Source of the DNA: Alloascoidea africana | Lineage: Eukaryota > Ascomycota > Alloascoideomycetes > Alloascoideales > Alloascoideaceae | Assembly (NCBI GenBank): GCA_030581615.1 | Contig: JAKTTT010000025.1 | Coordinates: forward strand, 124,001 to 188,000 | Length of the DNA: 64,000 bases | Direction: 5' to 3' | Shown here: piece after piece, positions 54,265 to 64,000 of the stretch | How positions within the stretch are numbered: the first letter of the stretch is position 1 | How the letters are laid out: the number at the start of each line of letters is the position of its first letter | Translations under genes and position numbers: made by a program | The notes under the pieces: generated by a model | The model's database searches: none | The model's input: the letters and a program-made list of their open reading frames with translations, nothing else | What the model was told of the DNA's origin: nothing

Positions 54265-55782
54265 CAGGTTCAACAAATGGACGATTCGGATTCGGATTCG
54301 GAACTAAGTTCAACCCCAGAAGACTCTGAAGACTCAAATGGAGATAGTGATAATGACAATGACAAGGACAAAGGCAAAAACAATGGCGATAAGAAAATAA
54401 CGCTAAAATTTCGACTGAGATCGCAAAACAATGTGCACACCGATAAGAAGCACAAAATAACAATGGCCGATTCTGTATCTTCTTCCGAGGACAACGATGG
54501 TTCTTCAGACACGGAATTTAACCCTGAGGAAGAGTATGCATCCTCTCCATCCTCGACTGTCAACTCATCGTCATCGTCATCTTCTCTTTCAGATCTTGAC
54601 TCCGGAACAGAATCCGTATCCACACCCTCATCGTCCGACTCAAGAGAAGCTAGTAATAACACGCATCAAACAACACCAGAAGGATTCGAAGAGGAGCCTC
54701 ATTCTGCAGAAGAGGAAGAACTGGACGATGAGGACTACTACCAAATCTGCGAAAACGTTCACGATAAAGGATCATACTCCAAAAGCCGAATATTCAAGCA
54801 CTGGAAGCAGTATCAGAACTTTCAACCTTTGGGTCTAATGAACAGCGGCGTTACCTGCTATATGAACACTGCAATCCAAGCCATAATACACATTCCTGCA
54901 ATGATGCACTATCTGAATGATGTTCACCGTGGGAAATATGATGGCGTAATATCGCCCAGAAGCGTCTCCAAAGTCGTTGCCGCTTTGGCGTGTAAACTAT
55001 GGAGCAAGAGCAAAAAGGAGATTCTGAGCACCAATGAGTCGCTCTACGTGAACCCAAAAAAGCTAATAATGAGATTACAAGATATAAACTGTATGATGTC
55101 CGAATGGGAGCAAGAAGATAGCCACGAGTTCTTTATGTCTCTGTTGTCTAGACTTCAAGAAGATGGAGTCCCCAAGGGCCAAAAGCTAAACACCTCAATA
55201 ATCTACGACATTTTCGGTGGCTTGCTAAACCAGTCTGTGACGTGTGGAGCATGTGGCCACGTATCGCGAACTGAACAAGAGTTTTACGATTTGTCGTTGG
55301 ACATGAATAACACAAATGGGAATAAACAGTACAGCATTGAGAGATCATTATTGGAGTATTTCCAGCCAGAGCTGCTAAAACCGGAGAAAGACAAGACGGG
55401 TTACCAATGCGAAAAGTGCAAGAAAAGGTCCAGCGCAATCAAGTTTTCAAAGATTAAGAGAGCACCGGAGACACTGACATTGCATATTAAAAGGTTTAAA
55501 TTCAACGGAAATTCATCAAAGCTCAAGAGCGCTATTCAGTTCCCAGACAACCTGAACTTGACAAAATACTGTGATGAGAAAGGTGTTTACTACAAGCTGA
55601 TGAGCGTTATTGTACATGAAGGAAGGTCCACATCATCTGGCCACTATATTGCCCATTGTCTCCAACCGGATGGATCTTGGGCCACTTATGATGATGAAGT
55701 TGTCCATCCCATCAATAAGGAGCGTATGATGAAAGACCCATCCGCGTACCTACTACTATACACTCGGCTCACGAAGAAATGA
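53911..55782 (+). CDS. UBP10: Ubiquitin-specific protease Ubp10/Dot4
   Basis: A nuclear deubiquitinase that in S. cerevisiae acts on histone H2B and nucleolar proteins and affects silencing. It is 623 aa (S. cerevisiae 792). The N-terminal third is disordered: KKVKSDSKIRP-type basic stretch, a 17-Gln run after KKKK (residues about 101-117), then long Ser/Asp/Glu tracts. The USP domain spans about 305-620. It has the Cys box GLMNSGVTCYMN with C316, where GVTC rather than GNTC is also the Ubp10 form. It also has the DINCMMSEWEQEDSHEFFMS block, zinc-knuckle pairs CGAC and CEKC, and the His box SSGHYIAH (H578) then WATYDDE. It ends YLLLYTRLTKK. It is intronless. Confidence 0.94.
54211..54261 (+). 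repeat. CAA/CAG polyglutamine tract in UBP10
   Basis: Six CAA codons (54211-54228) are followed by eleven CAG codons (54229-54261). They give 17 Gln in the disordered N terminus. The pure CAG block is a likely length-variable microsatellite. Confidence 0.95.
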
Positions 55783-55817
55783 TAACTACATGCATCTCAT
55801 TGTTTATTTACTTATCT

Positions 55818-55850
55818 ACATTTACATTTACATTTACATTCTCATTCTCA
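55818..55850 (+). repeat. ACATTT hexamer repeat
   Basis: Three ACATTT units and a degenerate ACATTC/TCATTC continuation lie in the short UBP10-MRPL19 spacer. Confidence 0.6.
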
Positions 55851-56042
55851 TAGTTAATTGTACTTTTGTCACTTTTTGCACTTGCTTCTGCTTTTGTGTT
55901 CCCTTTCAGCAACTCCAGCCAGACCAAGAGCTGCGGTTACCCAGCCTGCGTGGGCTTGTATTGTACACCCACACACACATTTCCATCACCACAAATTTTG
56001 TCAGGTTGAAAGAGATTAAGGAACTGGAAAAGCGATCTACTC

Positions 56043-56495
56043 ATGTCCAAGCAAGCAGCCAAAAACATTCTCGTGAAGCTGATAGTTGGCGCGGGTCAGG
56101 CAGCTCCATCTCCACCTGTGGGACCTGCACTCGGATCTAAGGGAGTCAAAGCGATCGATTTTTGCAAAGAGTTTAACGCTCGAACAGCATCTTACGAACC
56201 GGGCATTCCTATTCCAGCGTTGATTACGATACGGCCGGATAGAAGTTTTACATTTGAGCTCAAGTCTCCACCGACGTCGTATCTGTTGATGCGGGCTGCT
56301 AAGATTGAAAAAGGTGCTGCAATTGTGAACGCGGACGGTGTGACGGGAACTGTTGGCGAGGTGAGTTTAAAGCATATCTACGAAATTGCAAAGATCAAAA
56401 AGACGGATCTGAGGCATGAGAATCTGGAACTGGAAGGAATTGTCAAGAGCGTGGTTTCCTCTGCAAAGAGTATTGGAGTCAAAGTTGTCCCATAA
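56043..56495 (+). CDS. MRPL19: Mitochondrial ribosomal protein uL11m
   Basis: A component of the mitochondrial large ribosomal subunit, part of the stalk base that contacts translation factors. The 150 residues run through the L11 family signatures: [53 protein letters not shown] and the C-terminal [20 protein letters not shown]. It is slightly shorter than S. cerevisiae Mrpl19 (158 aa) because a Gly/Pro insert before GEVSLKH is absent. The start MSKQAAKN matches the family, so there is no cleaved presequence. No intron. Confidence 0.97.
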   Translation: MSKQAAKNILVKLIVGAGQAAPSPPVGPALGSKGVKAIDFCKEFNARTASYEPGIPIPALITIRPDRSFTFELKSPPTSYLLMRAAKIEKGAAIVNADGVTGTVGEVSLKHIYEIAKIKKTDLRHENLELEGIVKSVVSSAKSIGVKVVP

Positions 56496-57433
56496 GTTCT
56501 AGGGATCACTGTTTTTTTTGGAATGGAATTGTTCATCATTATCGATTGGTTGTAAATAGTGTGTATCAACGAGAAAAAAAATAGAAGCTCAAGAATGTCT
56601 ATAGTTTTTTTTTTCGGACTCGTTCTAATGTCACATCAGCTAAAAATTGTCTCATGTCTAAACTACTGGAGTACAATGGAAAATCATCTCAAGTGATTGT
56701 AAATGTTTAGACTAATATCTAAATCTGAGAGCGCTTATTTTCAAATAACAGAAATGTTATTTTTATATAGAATGGAAGCCCAAGGAGAAAGAGAAAAAGT
56801 CAGAAATCTACCTGTTTCTCAAATAATTTCATTATGCTTTCTAAACTGGGTATTACCGATCAGATTGAGTCGATTTTTAGTAAAGAAATAGATACCAACA
56901 TTCTAATTCTAATCGATATTGAAACCAAAGAAGATAGAATTTTCCGATTATTTATTAAAAGGGACGTTCCTTTTTCACATGACTGGTAAATCGTAGATAC
57001 GTAATCATCTCTCAATTCCTTTGCGTGTATTGTTAGATAGAGAAAACAATACAATAAATTGAAGGGTTAAAGTGAAAGACTAAGGCGTCTACACCCGAGA
57101 TATCTAGATACTAAAATCGAATTAAGGAAACTGTATAGATGAGTTTATATCCCAAACTGGGGTTGAATTTTGGTCCAGTCTACTAACCTGAGTCTCTATC
57201 ATTTCAATGTAGCTTTATCGTTCCCTCCCTTGTTCTCTTAATTAATCCCTCCTGGAGAATATTCCAATGATCACATAAAAGGTCAAGATCAAACATAAAT
57301 AATTTACAACTTCCTATCAATGTTCTCCTCTTTGTCGACCTGAGAGCCCATCTTAGCCGAACTGCATTTGACTTTTCTTTTTGGTTTCTATCTCTTCATA
57401 ACCCCCCCTCGCGCACTTTCGCCGAATCCTACT

Positions 57434-57721
57434 ATGGAGGATCAAGCGCTTGAAGTCGTTGGTGACTTCCTTAACCATCTCAGCAATTTCCATTTCTCCC
57501 CTCTTCCCCTCGTCGGGACAGTATTCGTAGCTTCAGATTACCACTGGCTAGTACCGATAATGGGTCTATCCTATCTTCCGTCATTCCAAGAGTTTCTTGG
57601 GTTGATGTCCTCGTCGACAACTTCCGCAGGTGAGATGATGGCCCATTGGCTCTCCTCTCCTGTTTTAGTATGTATCACTAAATCCTGGTTGCTTCCAATA
57701 TCTGCCTTCTTCGATGTGTGA
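57434..57721 (+). CDS. Doubtful short ORF, possibly a relic
   Basis: A 95-residue frame starting MEDQALEVVGDFLNHLSNFH and rich in hydrophobic residues. This segment has a higher GC content than its surroundings. The opposite strand is open too, in two different frames (57571-57771 and about 57368-57530), and those translations also look protein-like (e.g. MEIAEMVKEVTNDFKRLI). I recognise no family. It could be a small gene, a decayed exon on the minus strand, or chance. Confidence 0.2.
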   Translation: MEDQALEVVGDFLNHLSNFHFSPLPLVGTVFVASDYHWLVPIMGLSYLPSFQEFLGLMSSSTTSAGEMMAHWLSSPVLVCITKSWLLPISAFFDV

Positions 57722-58330
57722 TGTAGCAACTCCGAATTTTTAGCGATTGATTGGGATTCACATGGTAGCAAGGATCTTACTATTATAGATTGATAGTTGG
57801 CTTTGCTGAACTGGATTATGAAACATCTGAATATTAGGATTGTAACAGTTTGGGACGTGATGACTTCTTTGGTTGGGTAAAAGGTTTGGATCGATTAAGC
57901 AGAACTATAGTGATAAAAATGAAATTTGTTCTCTGTAAGATCCAACTCACTACTTTCATCCCCGAGTTTGTGTGTTGTGCACTGAAGAAACTCCTCGAAT
58001 GATGGCTGTTTTGATGGCCCTATTCGATTTCAATCGGTTTGAACCAGTGATTCAACTATCGTTCAACCAAGAAAATTCATTGTAACTTGTGTATTTAAGC
58101 AAAAACCTGTTTCCTTTTCTTTTCAGCTTGATAGCGGTGAGAGTAAAATTTCTTTATGTGTAACACGTAATGCGTAAAAGCAATTAGATTTGGTCCTTTT
58201 TTTAGAAAGCCGATAAGGATACTTTCTGATCTGGTAAGCTGTTATAATCTGATAATGTAACGCATATTTTTTATAGTAAGAAATGCCAAGTTTCCATGTT
58301 TCCTTCTCGATTTGGTCTGCCATCACTGTC

Positions 58331-58737
58331 CTAGTAGTTGTTGTCTTTAATGGTCCCTGGGCTCATATCGAGCGTGTAGTATGATTCACCGAATAGCCCG
58401 TTGGCGAGGTAAAACATAAAATTATCGTCGTTCTCTATCTGAAGAGATTCCTCACTCTGGGAAACTCTGTAATCCTAAGGATGCGAAACCAACAATTGAT
58501 TAGGATTGTGCCGAGTCTGATTAGAGTCGCTTTACCTCTCCGCTGATATCACAAAGCAAGCACAGAGATGTCTGATGGATGCGTTGTTGAGAATTCTATT
58601 GACTTGAATAATCTTATACATATAACTACTACAAATAAAACTATATAGGATACTCAATCTATGTTTTATTATATCAATTTCCTGATCAAATCGATCTTTA
58701 TCGTACCAGTCCGTTGACAATATTGGAACTTTAGAAG
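58331..58737 (-). CDS. Possible 3' part of an unrecognised spliced gene
   Basis: Two candidate exons, complement(58331..58466, 58536..58737), join in frame across a 69-nt intron (GTAAAG donor, CCTAAT branch-like, TTACAG). They give about 112 residues ending ...RVSQSEESLQIEND then FMFYLANGLFGESYYTLDMS and a TAG. A TTTCAG acceptor precedes the first one at 58738-58743, so more exons would lie upstream, but I could not find a convincing first exon. I recognise no domain. It may be an artefact of AT-rich DNA, though the second exon has a balanced amino acid make-up. Confidence 0.27.
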
Positions 58738-59064
58738 CTGAAATAGTAAAGGATATCCTAAAGGAAAGGCAGAATGGCAATATACAAGAGAGAAGAACAT
58801 TCACGTCAAATTGAAGCCTTTCGAGGATGGACAAGAAGAGACTTGAGAAGGATCAAGTAAAGAACAACTTGATCTTTCCTTCCCAATGATCAGAAAAACA
58901 GGGCAAGATGGTACACCAATTTGCCAATACAATGGTATGGATGGATTCTACAGATCCACAACAATATTGACCTCCATCATTATGCAAAATTCCATAATCA
59001 AAAACAAAAAATAATAATATGCTTTTAGCAAGTTAAAATGGACATTCGAGATTCCAAAAATCAA

Positions 59065-59084
59065 GAATGAATGAATGAATGAAT
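59065..59084 (+). repeat. (GAAT)5 microsatellite
   Basis: Five perfect tandem GAAT units lie in the region downstream of the GAS genes. Confidence 0.85.
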
Positions 59085-59506
59085 AGTGGTCAGTTTACCA
59101 CCATATGAAATAATCTGGGAAAACAGGAGACATGGAAAAATAGAAGAAACTCATAGATTTACATTCTGACAAACATAAGAAAGAGATGTTGAGGTTGTGG
59201 CTATTACAAGGCGTTCAAGAAAAAACCCAAAGAATTTTGGGAGATGATGGATCTATTTAATACACAAACCATCATCATCAATTTATAAAATCTAGATTCA
59301 TTCAATCTTTGCATTTGACGGGATGAATCTTTGTTTTAAAAAAGGTGACAGTAACACACTCAATTAATTGTATTTGAAAGATTTTTTTTTTTTTTTTTTA
59401 TGTATTAGAGAATCCGCATATTCTTTTTAAAAGCTGTTCTGTATGAGCAATAATAATAACACCAAAATGAAAGAAAAAAAAAAATTCTAGTTATTTGGGG
59501 AAGGAA

Positions 59507-61138
59507 TTAAAACATGACGAATCCCATTCCACCCAAGAAAAATCCACCAAGTATGCACACCATTGTGAGTTCACCCTTTGCGAACATAGGTTTGGGAGCA
59601 GGAGACGCGGCACTTGAAGAGGAACCACTCTTTTTAGAGCTTGATTTTGAGCCCGAGCCCGAGCCCGATCCTGAACCACTACTGTTGCTTCCATTGCTGT
59701 TTTCTGTAGCGGAGGCTATAGCACTCTTACACGATGCGGCTGTTTCCGCACCCGAGTTTAGCGAAGCGCTACCACTAAAAGAACAGGCATCTTTACTACT
59801 ATCCTGTTTCTCATAATAGGCGTTAAGAACCCATGATAATTGAACTTTTGAACCACAGTAGGAGAAAGATCCGTACTTCCCGGATGTTCCATTACCATTA
59901 ATTTCATCACAGTCCACAAGATTACACACGTAGCTGAACAACTCAGAGTAATCGTCCTCGTCCACGTCATCTGCAACGACGCATTTGAGCGAGGAGCCAA
60001 GACAATCGCAAACGGTTTGATCCGGGGTTGGCGGCAAGTTTGTGGCCGCGCGCCAGTATTCGTTGGTGGCAGGACAAGCGAAGGTGGATCCACTTGTTGT
60101 GGAAGGAGAATAACTTGCAGAGTTTACAGAAGATGGTGAGATTGAGGCCATTTGGGAACTCAAATGTTCAAAGTCTTGCAATGTTGAGACTTTGTCATTT
60201 TTGATAGTTACCAAACCGTAATTATTCGCCTCTTCGAAATACATGTATACAACACCACCGGACCAAACATCTGTCATATCATCACCAAATAGAACAGGGA
60301 CGTCTCCGAATTCACGCGGTGTGACCTCGTTACAACCGTATTCCGAGAAAAAAACGGGGACGGTATAGTTTTCAAATTGTTGAGTTCTTTCCTCGTAGCC
60401 GGACTCTTTAAATGAGGAATCACCACACCATGAATAAACATTATAACCGTAGAAATCGACGGCATCATCGGAATCTCCACATAGGAAATAATCCGCCATT
60501 GGGATTCGAGTATCTGAATCATCATTACTGGCGTAACCCACGGGGATCTGTCTATAGCCTTTTTGTTTGATATAGGATTTCACATCCCGAACTGCAGCCT
60601 TAACATAGGGTGAAGCATCAGTATTTGATTTATTATTCGTGACCTCATTACCTGCGAAAAACCCAAGAATGTTATTGTATTTTTCAAGAGAATCCACGAC
60701 TTGGGTATAACGTTCGTACAATTCGAGATTCCAAGTTGGAGAATCCCTATTAATGGAAAGGGTAGGTTCTGATAAATCGGCCAAGATATAAATGCCATTT
60801 TCTGCAAACAAATTGATACAATCATCATGGTTCAAACTTGTATTTACCGCATAGACACGTAAAGTGTTTGTGCCCAGTTTAAGTAAATATGGTAGATCCC
60901 GTTCACAAGAATCTTTATCAGCAAGAGGATCAACAAATGAATTCGAACCGGTCGTGTCAACATCTTCTTGATACGCAATACCCTTGACGTAGAATTGGGA
61001 TCCATTACCGGAGAAGAAAAACTTGCGACCTTTGGCCACAATTGCATCCGCATCCGAAGTGGAGGTGGCTATTGTCTGTTGGACCTGGGAAAGCAATGTC
61101 CCAAGTATCAAGGGTAAAACGAGTGAACCAAGCCACAT
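59507..61138 (-). CDS. GAS1: GH72 beta-1,3-glucanosyltransferase, GPI-anchored (GAS1 type), downstream copy
   Basis: It elongates wall beta-1,3-glucan at the cell surface by cutting and re-joining chains. It is 543 aa from the ATG at 61138 (S. cerevisiae Gas1 is 559). That start gives a clean signal peptide (MWLGSLVLPLILGTLLSQVQ). The frame is open 41 codons further upstream, but into a CT-rich leader. Catalytic residues are E165 (FFAGNEVTNN) and E266 (FFSEYGCNEV). A linker leads to a Cys-rich X8/CBM43 domain (CDCLGSSLKCVVADDVDED... to CSFSGSASLNSG). Then comes a Ser/Gly-rich stretch with (SG)n repeats and a hydrophobic GPI signal (TMVCILGGFFLGGMGFVMF). It is the tandem paralogue of the gene at 61827. 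Confidence 0.95.
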   Translation of the reverse strand: MWLGSLVLPLILGTLLSQVQQTIATSTSDADAIVAKGRKFFFSGNGSQFYVKGIAYQEDVDTTGSNSFVDPLADKDSCERDLPYLLKLGTNTLRVYAVNTSLNHDDCINLFAENGIYILADLSEPTLSINRDSPTWNLELYERYTQVVDSLEKYNNILGFFAGNEVTNNKSNTDASPYVKAAVRDVKSYIKQKGYRQIPVGYASNDDSDTRIPMADYFLCGDSDDAVDFYGYNVYSWCGDSSFKESGYEERTQQFENYTVPVFFSEYGCNEVTPREFGDVPVLFGDDMTDVWSGGVVYMYFEEANNYGLVTIKNDKVSTLQDFEHLSSQMASISPSSVNSASYSPSTTSGSTFACPATNEYWRAATNLPPTPDQTVCDCLGSSLKCVVADDVDEDDYSELFSYVCNLVDCDEINGNGTSGKYGSFSYCGSKVQLSWVLNAYYEKQDSSKDACSFSGSASLNSGAETAASCKSAIASATENSNGSNSSGSGSGSGSGSKSSSKKSGSSSSAASPAPKPMFAKGELTMVCILGGFFLGGMGFVMF

Positions 61139-61826
61139 TTTATAACTAACGATGGAAAGAATGAGTCCAGTATCTAGCCGAAGAGAAAGAAGAAAGAAGG
61201 AAGAAGGAAGGAAGAGAAGGAAGAGAAGGAAGGAAGGAAGATGGAGGTATAAACGAAACAAGAAATATTTATATACAATCTGGTTTATTCCATAGGCTCA
61301 GCCATTTTCAACTCTTCTTCAGCCCACTTCATTTCCTCAACTCTTTATATAAACACACAATTTCAGCCTAGATATTTATATATATTTCTTTCTCCCCCTC
61401 TGTTTTCCACAGAATATATACCTTCACTCATTTGACTCCACTGTATATCTACAATTTATACCTTTCTCTTATCCTCTTCAAGGTCCCCGGATCCTTCAAG
61501 GCTTAGCCCCTTCGCAATTGCCTGTTTGGGAATAATCTTGCTGCTCGGCCAAAGCTTGTTTTTTTTATTTTTATTTTATTTTTGGGTCTAAGCACGTTTG
61601 GGCGTATGGATGTTATATTCACACACATCGATTCTCAAATCTCATCATGGTTTAACGATTTTTAAAAGTAAAAAATCACAACTTGTTTTGTATATTAGTA
61701 TATTCAAGGGTTTGGGTTTCTTTCTAAGTTGTTGTTTTCTTGGATTGCAAAACAATAAAATGGGAAAAACAAAGGTTCTATCTAGTCAAATTCAATTCAA
61801 TTTAATTTAAATTTTTTTTTGACAAA
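61139..61826. promoter_or_regulatory. Spacer between the two GAS genes
   Basis: On the minus strand it starts with a long CT-rich leader (61187-61243, units of CTTC) directly upstream of the GAS gene. A TATATAAA element follows near 61266-61275 and another TATA-like run near 61344. The remainder is T-rich 3' flank of the upstream copy. No other gene was seen. Confidence 0.5.
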
Positions 61827-63470
61827 TTACAAGACAACGATGCTGGCACCGACCAGGGCACATGTGACCATGAGGGCGGCGACGGACAGGGCGCCTGTGT
61901 CAAATCTAAAGGCGACGAGGGAGTTGGAGGCGCCGGAACTGGACGAGCTCGAAGCTGAAGACTCGCTATTGCTTCCGGACTTGGAGCCCTTTGAAGAAGA
62001 GGAATCACCGCCGGACTTGGCCGCGGCCGAGGCGGATGAAAGTACATTCTTGCAACCATCAGCAGTTTTTGCGCCGGAATTGAGAGATGCACTACCTTTA
62101 AACTTGCAGGAATCTTTGGAGCTATCCTGGGCAAGGTAATATTCATTCAACAGGTAAGAAAGTTTGTCCTTTGGAGAACAGAATGAAAAGGCACCATATG
62201 CACCTTTGGTTCCATTTGTTTGAATTCCACTACAATCTTGCTTCAAATCACCACAGACGTAACCGAAAAGATCGCCATAATCTTCTTCATCAACGTCGTC
62301 TGAAACAACACAACTCAAAGTTTGGTTCATACATTTACAAACTTCGTCATTGGGTGTAGGGGGTAAAGTAGGACTTGCTTTCCAGTATTGTGCGTTGCTT
62401 GGTGGACAAGAAAAAGTTCCTGTTGCCTCAGGTTTATAACTATCCGATTTTTTAATTGATGGATCAGCCTTTGCGATTGCAGATGACAGATATTTGAAAT
62501 CATCGAGGGTTGAAACCTTGTCATTTTTGATTGTAACCAAACCATAGTTATTTGCCTCTTCAAAGTACATGTAGACAATACCGCCGGACCAGACGTCGGT
62601 CATTTTATCCGAGTACAAAGCGGAAACTTCGGAAAACTTTCTGGGTTGAACATCGTTACAACCGTATTCAGAAAAGAACAAGGGGACGGTCAAGTTTGAA
62701 AACTGATCAGTTCTTTCTTTGAAACCGGAGGTTTCAAAATCGGAAGAACCACACCAGGAATAGACGTTATAGCCGTAAAAATCAGCAGCCTCTTCATCGG
62801 AACCACAGTTGAAATAGTCAGCCATGTAAACACGGGTTTCTTCATCGTCATTTGTGGAATAACCGACGGGGATGTCTCTATAGGATTTTTCTTTGATATA
62901 GGCCTTTGTATCTCTAACGGCGGCTTTAACAAAAGCGGAAGCCGGGGTATTTGATTTGTTATTTGTGACTTCGTTACCGGCAAAGAAGCCCAAGACGTTA
63001 TCGTATTGTTGAAGTTCATCAACCACGGCTTTGTAACGGGCGAAAAGTTCTAGATCCCAGGCGGGTTCATCTCTGTTGATGGATGTTGTGGGTTCGGACA
63101 GGTCTGCAATCACGTAGATACCGTTTTCAGCAAACAGGTTCATACAGTCATCATGGTTTGCTTCGGGGTCCACGGCGTAAACACGCAGGGTGTTTGTGCC
63201 CAGTTGGAGCAAGTAAGGGAGGTCTCGTTTACAGGCGTCTTTATCTGAGAGAGGGTCCACGTAATCCTTGGAAGGGGATCTTGTTGTGTCTTCCTGGTAG
63301 GCGATTCCCTTCATGTAGAACTGGGAGCCGTTATTTTTGTAGAAGAAGTATCTTCCCTTGATTTCGATGGGGGAGACATCGGCGGCTAGAGTGGCCAGAG
63401 GCGAGCACAAGAGGAGGAGCAGGAGTAAGGGCAAGAAGTGAAGGCCAACGAGGGGCTTGTTCGAGATCAT
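61827..63470 (-). CDS. GAS1: GH72 beta-1,3-glucanosyltransferase, GPI-anchored (GAS1 type), upstream copy
   Basis: 547 aa with the same layout and function as its neighbour: signal peptide (LVGLHFLPLLLLLLLCSPLA, cleavage near residue 29), GH72 domain with E167 (FFAGNEVTNN) and E268 (FFSEYGCNDV), and X8/CBM43 domain (CKCMNQTLSCVVSDDVDEED... to CKFKGSASLNSG). A Ser-rich linker and GPI tail (ALSVAALMVTCALVGASIVVL) follow. The two copies share long identical stretches (GFFAGNEVTNNKSNT, NNYGLVTIKNDKVSTL) and are a tandem duplication. Codon use here (GCC, TCC, AAG, GGT) is more biased than in the downstream copy, which suggests this one is the more highly expressed. Confidence 0.95.
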   Translation of the reverse strand: MISNKPLVGLHFLPLLLLLLLCSPLATLAADVSPIEIKGRYFFYKNNGSQFYMKGIAYQEDTTRSPSKDYVDPLSDKDACKRDLPYLLQLGTNTLRVYAVDPEANHDDCMNLFAENGIYVIADLSEPTTSINRDEPAWDLELFARYKAVVDELQQYDNVLGFFAGNEVTNNKSNTPASAFVKAAVRDTKAYIKEKSYRDIPVGYSTNDDEETRVYMADYFNCGSDEEAADFYGYNVYSWCGSSDFETSGFKERTDQFSNLTVPLFFSEYGCNDVQPRKFSEVSALYSDKMTDVWSGGIVYMYFEEANNYGLVTIKNDKVSTLDDFKYLSSAIAKADPSIKKSDSYKPEATGTFSCPPSNAQYWKASPTLPPTPNDEVCKCMNQTLSCVVSDDVDEEDYGDLFGYVCGDLKQDCSGIQTNGTKGAYGAFSFCSPKDKLSYLLNEYYLAQDSSKDSCKFKGSASLNSGAKTADGCKNVLSSASAAAKSGGDSSSSKGSKSGSNSESSASSSSSSGASNSLVAFRFDTGALSVAALMVTCALVGASIVVL

Positions 63471-63783
63471 TTCGGGGGATGGGCGCTATGCGATGTTGAG
63501 AGAGTGTGCTACGGTAGGATATCGCTTTTAGATGGAGAGTATTATGAAGGAGACGGGAAGAGAGAGAAGGGATGGAGATGGAAGAGGAGGAGGAAAAAGG
63601 AATCTGGGAGAGAAGAGAAGAGAAGAGGAAGGGGGACTGGGGGTGTTTTAATACCTTGCGTGTGAAATGTGCACAAAGTCTTGGCTCGGGTGCCCAAGAG
63701 GGTGCGCGACAGCGTGCCCGAGAGCGTCCGTCCAGCCCTTCCAGCAGGCACTCTGGGCCTGTCTGTCTCTTCACGGCCGCGGC

Positions 63784-63837
63784 CTTCCAGCTCTTCCAGC
63801 TCTTCCAGCTCTTCCAGTCCTTCCAGTCCTGGAAGAG
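63784..63837. repeat. CTCTTCCAG 9-bp repeat array with an inverted last unit
   Basis: Five TTCCAG cores recur every 9 bases (63784-63826, as CTCTTCCAG or TCCTTCCAG), followed by the inverted form CTGGAAGAG at 63829-63837. The same 9-mer makes up the repeat at 20698-20733. Confidence 0.8.
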
Positions 63838-63946
63838 TCCCCCTGGTGCGAGTGTGGGATGAGACCCCAGGGCCCGGGACCCTGCAGCCCATCCCGTTCC
63901 AGCAGTACACCCACACACCCAGCCAAGCCCGGCCCGGAATGCTGCG

Positions 63947-63970
63947 CCCGGACCCGGACCCGGACCCGCC
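63947..63970 (+). repeat. (CCCGGA)n short tandem repeat
   Basis: About four CCCGGA units in GC-rich DNA near the right edge. Confidence 0.8.
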
Positions 63971-64000
63971 CACAACGCGAACACGAACACGAAAAAGGAC

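Larger units (their letters stand above)
56496..59506. other. 3-kb region between MRPL19 and the GAS pair
   Basis: It is mostly AT-rich DNA without a recognisable gene. Two segments look more protein-like than the rest and are listed separately with low confidence (57434-57721 and 58331-58737). Poly-T runs lie near 56511 and 59381-59400, and a GAAT repeat at 59065-59084. No tRNA or snRNA signature was seen. Confidence 0.45.
63471..64000. promoter_or_regulatory. Promoter side of the upstream GAS gene, GC-rich with repeats
   Basis: It goes from a purine-rich leader (about 63540-63640) to strongly GC-rich DNA. It contains the CTCTTCCAG array and a CCCGGA repeat, both listed. Long frames on both strands here (minus 63331-63990, 63542-63973) consist of repeat translations and overlap the GAS coding start in another frame. 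I do not accept them as genes. Confidence 0.5.

Noticed and set aside
63331-63990. 219-codon minus-strand frame at the right edge
   Set aside because: It overlaps the GAS coding start in another frame and consists largely of repeat translations (WKSWKSWK, GPGPG).

Overview
This window looks like nuclear chromosomal DNA of a budding yeast (Saccharomycotina), probably an early-diverging, comparatively intron-rich lineage of the Dipodascus/Geotrichum/Trichomonascus type. That placement is inferred from gene content and introns, not from a database match. I could place 18 spliceosomal introns. All are short (54-103 nt), most with GTATGT/GTAAGT-type donors and a CTAAC branch site, and many lie at the very 5' or 3' ends of genes. 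CTG codons fall at conserved Leu positions (for example in CSN5), so the standard code applies and this is not a CUG-Ser yeast. I saw no transposon, virus-like element, tRNA, rRNA or CRISPR array.

Left part (1-19.7 kb): the 5' end of ribosomal protein eL15 (start codon split by an intron), a Ser/Thr-rich protein with a GPI-type tail, mitochondrial Met-tRNA formyltransferase FMT1, the giant lipid-transfer protein VPS13 (seven exons, one of only 9 nt), a PP1-family protein that has lost most metal-binding residues (a pseudophosphatase), and a secreted GH17 cell-wall glucanase of the SCW4/SCW10 type.

Middle (21.2-42.5 kb): a head-to-tail array of five long Zn2Cys6 transcription factors. All resemble Hap1 in the DNA-binding region, and all are interrupted by an intron at exactly the same codon boundary inside the zinc cluster. 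A perfect match to the S. cerevisiae Hap1 consensus lies just upstream of the second member. A 4.35-kb AT-rich gene desert separates the fourth and fifth members. This array is the most unusual system here.

Right part (42.6-64 kb): an ER cyclophilin (CPR5-like, ending KDEL), the HIT hydrolase HNT2 (also with a 9-nt exon), peroxiredoxin TSA1 divergent from the COX1 translational activator MSS51, the nucleolar rRNA methyltransferase NOP2, the COP9 signalosome subunit CSN5/RRI1, the deubiquitinase UBP10, mitochondrial uL11 (MRPL19), a 3-kb stretch with two doubtful coding segments, and a tandem pair of GAS1-type beta-1,3-glucanosyltransferases.

Most genes are independent housekeeping units. Recurrent themes are cell wall building (GH17 enzyme, two GH72 enzymes, the GPI-like protein) and mitochondria, heme and redox (FMT1, MSS51, TSA1, MRPL19, and by homology only, the Hap1-like array).
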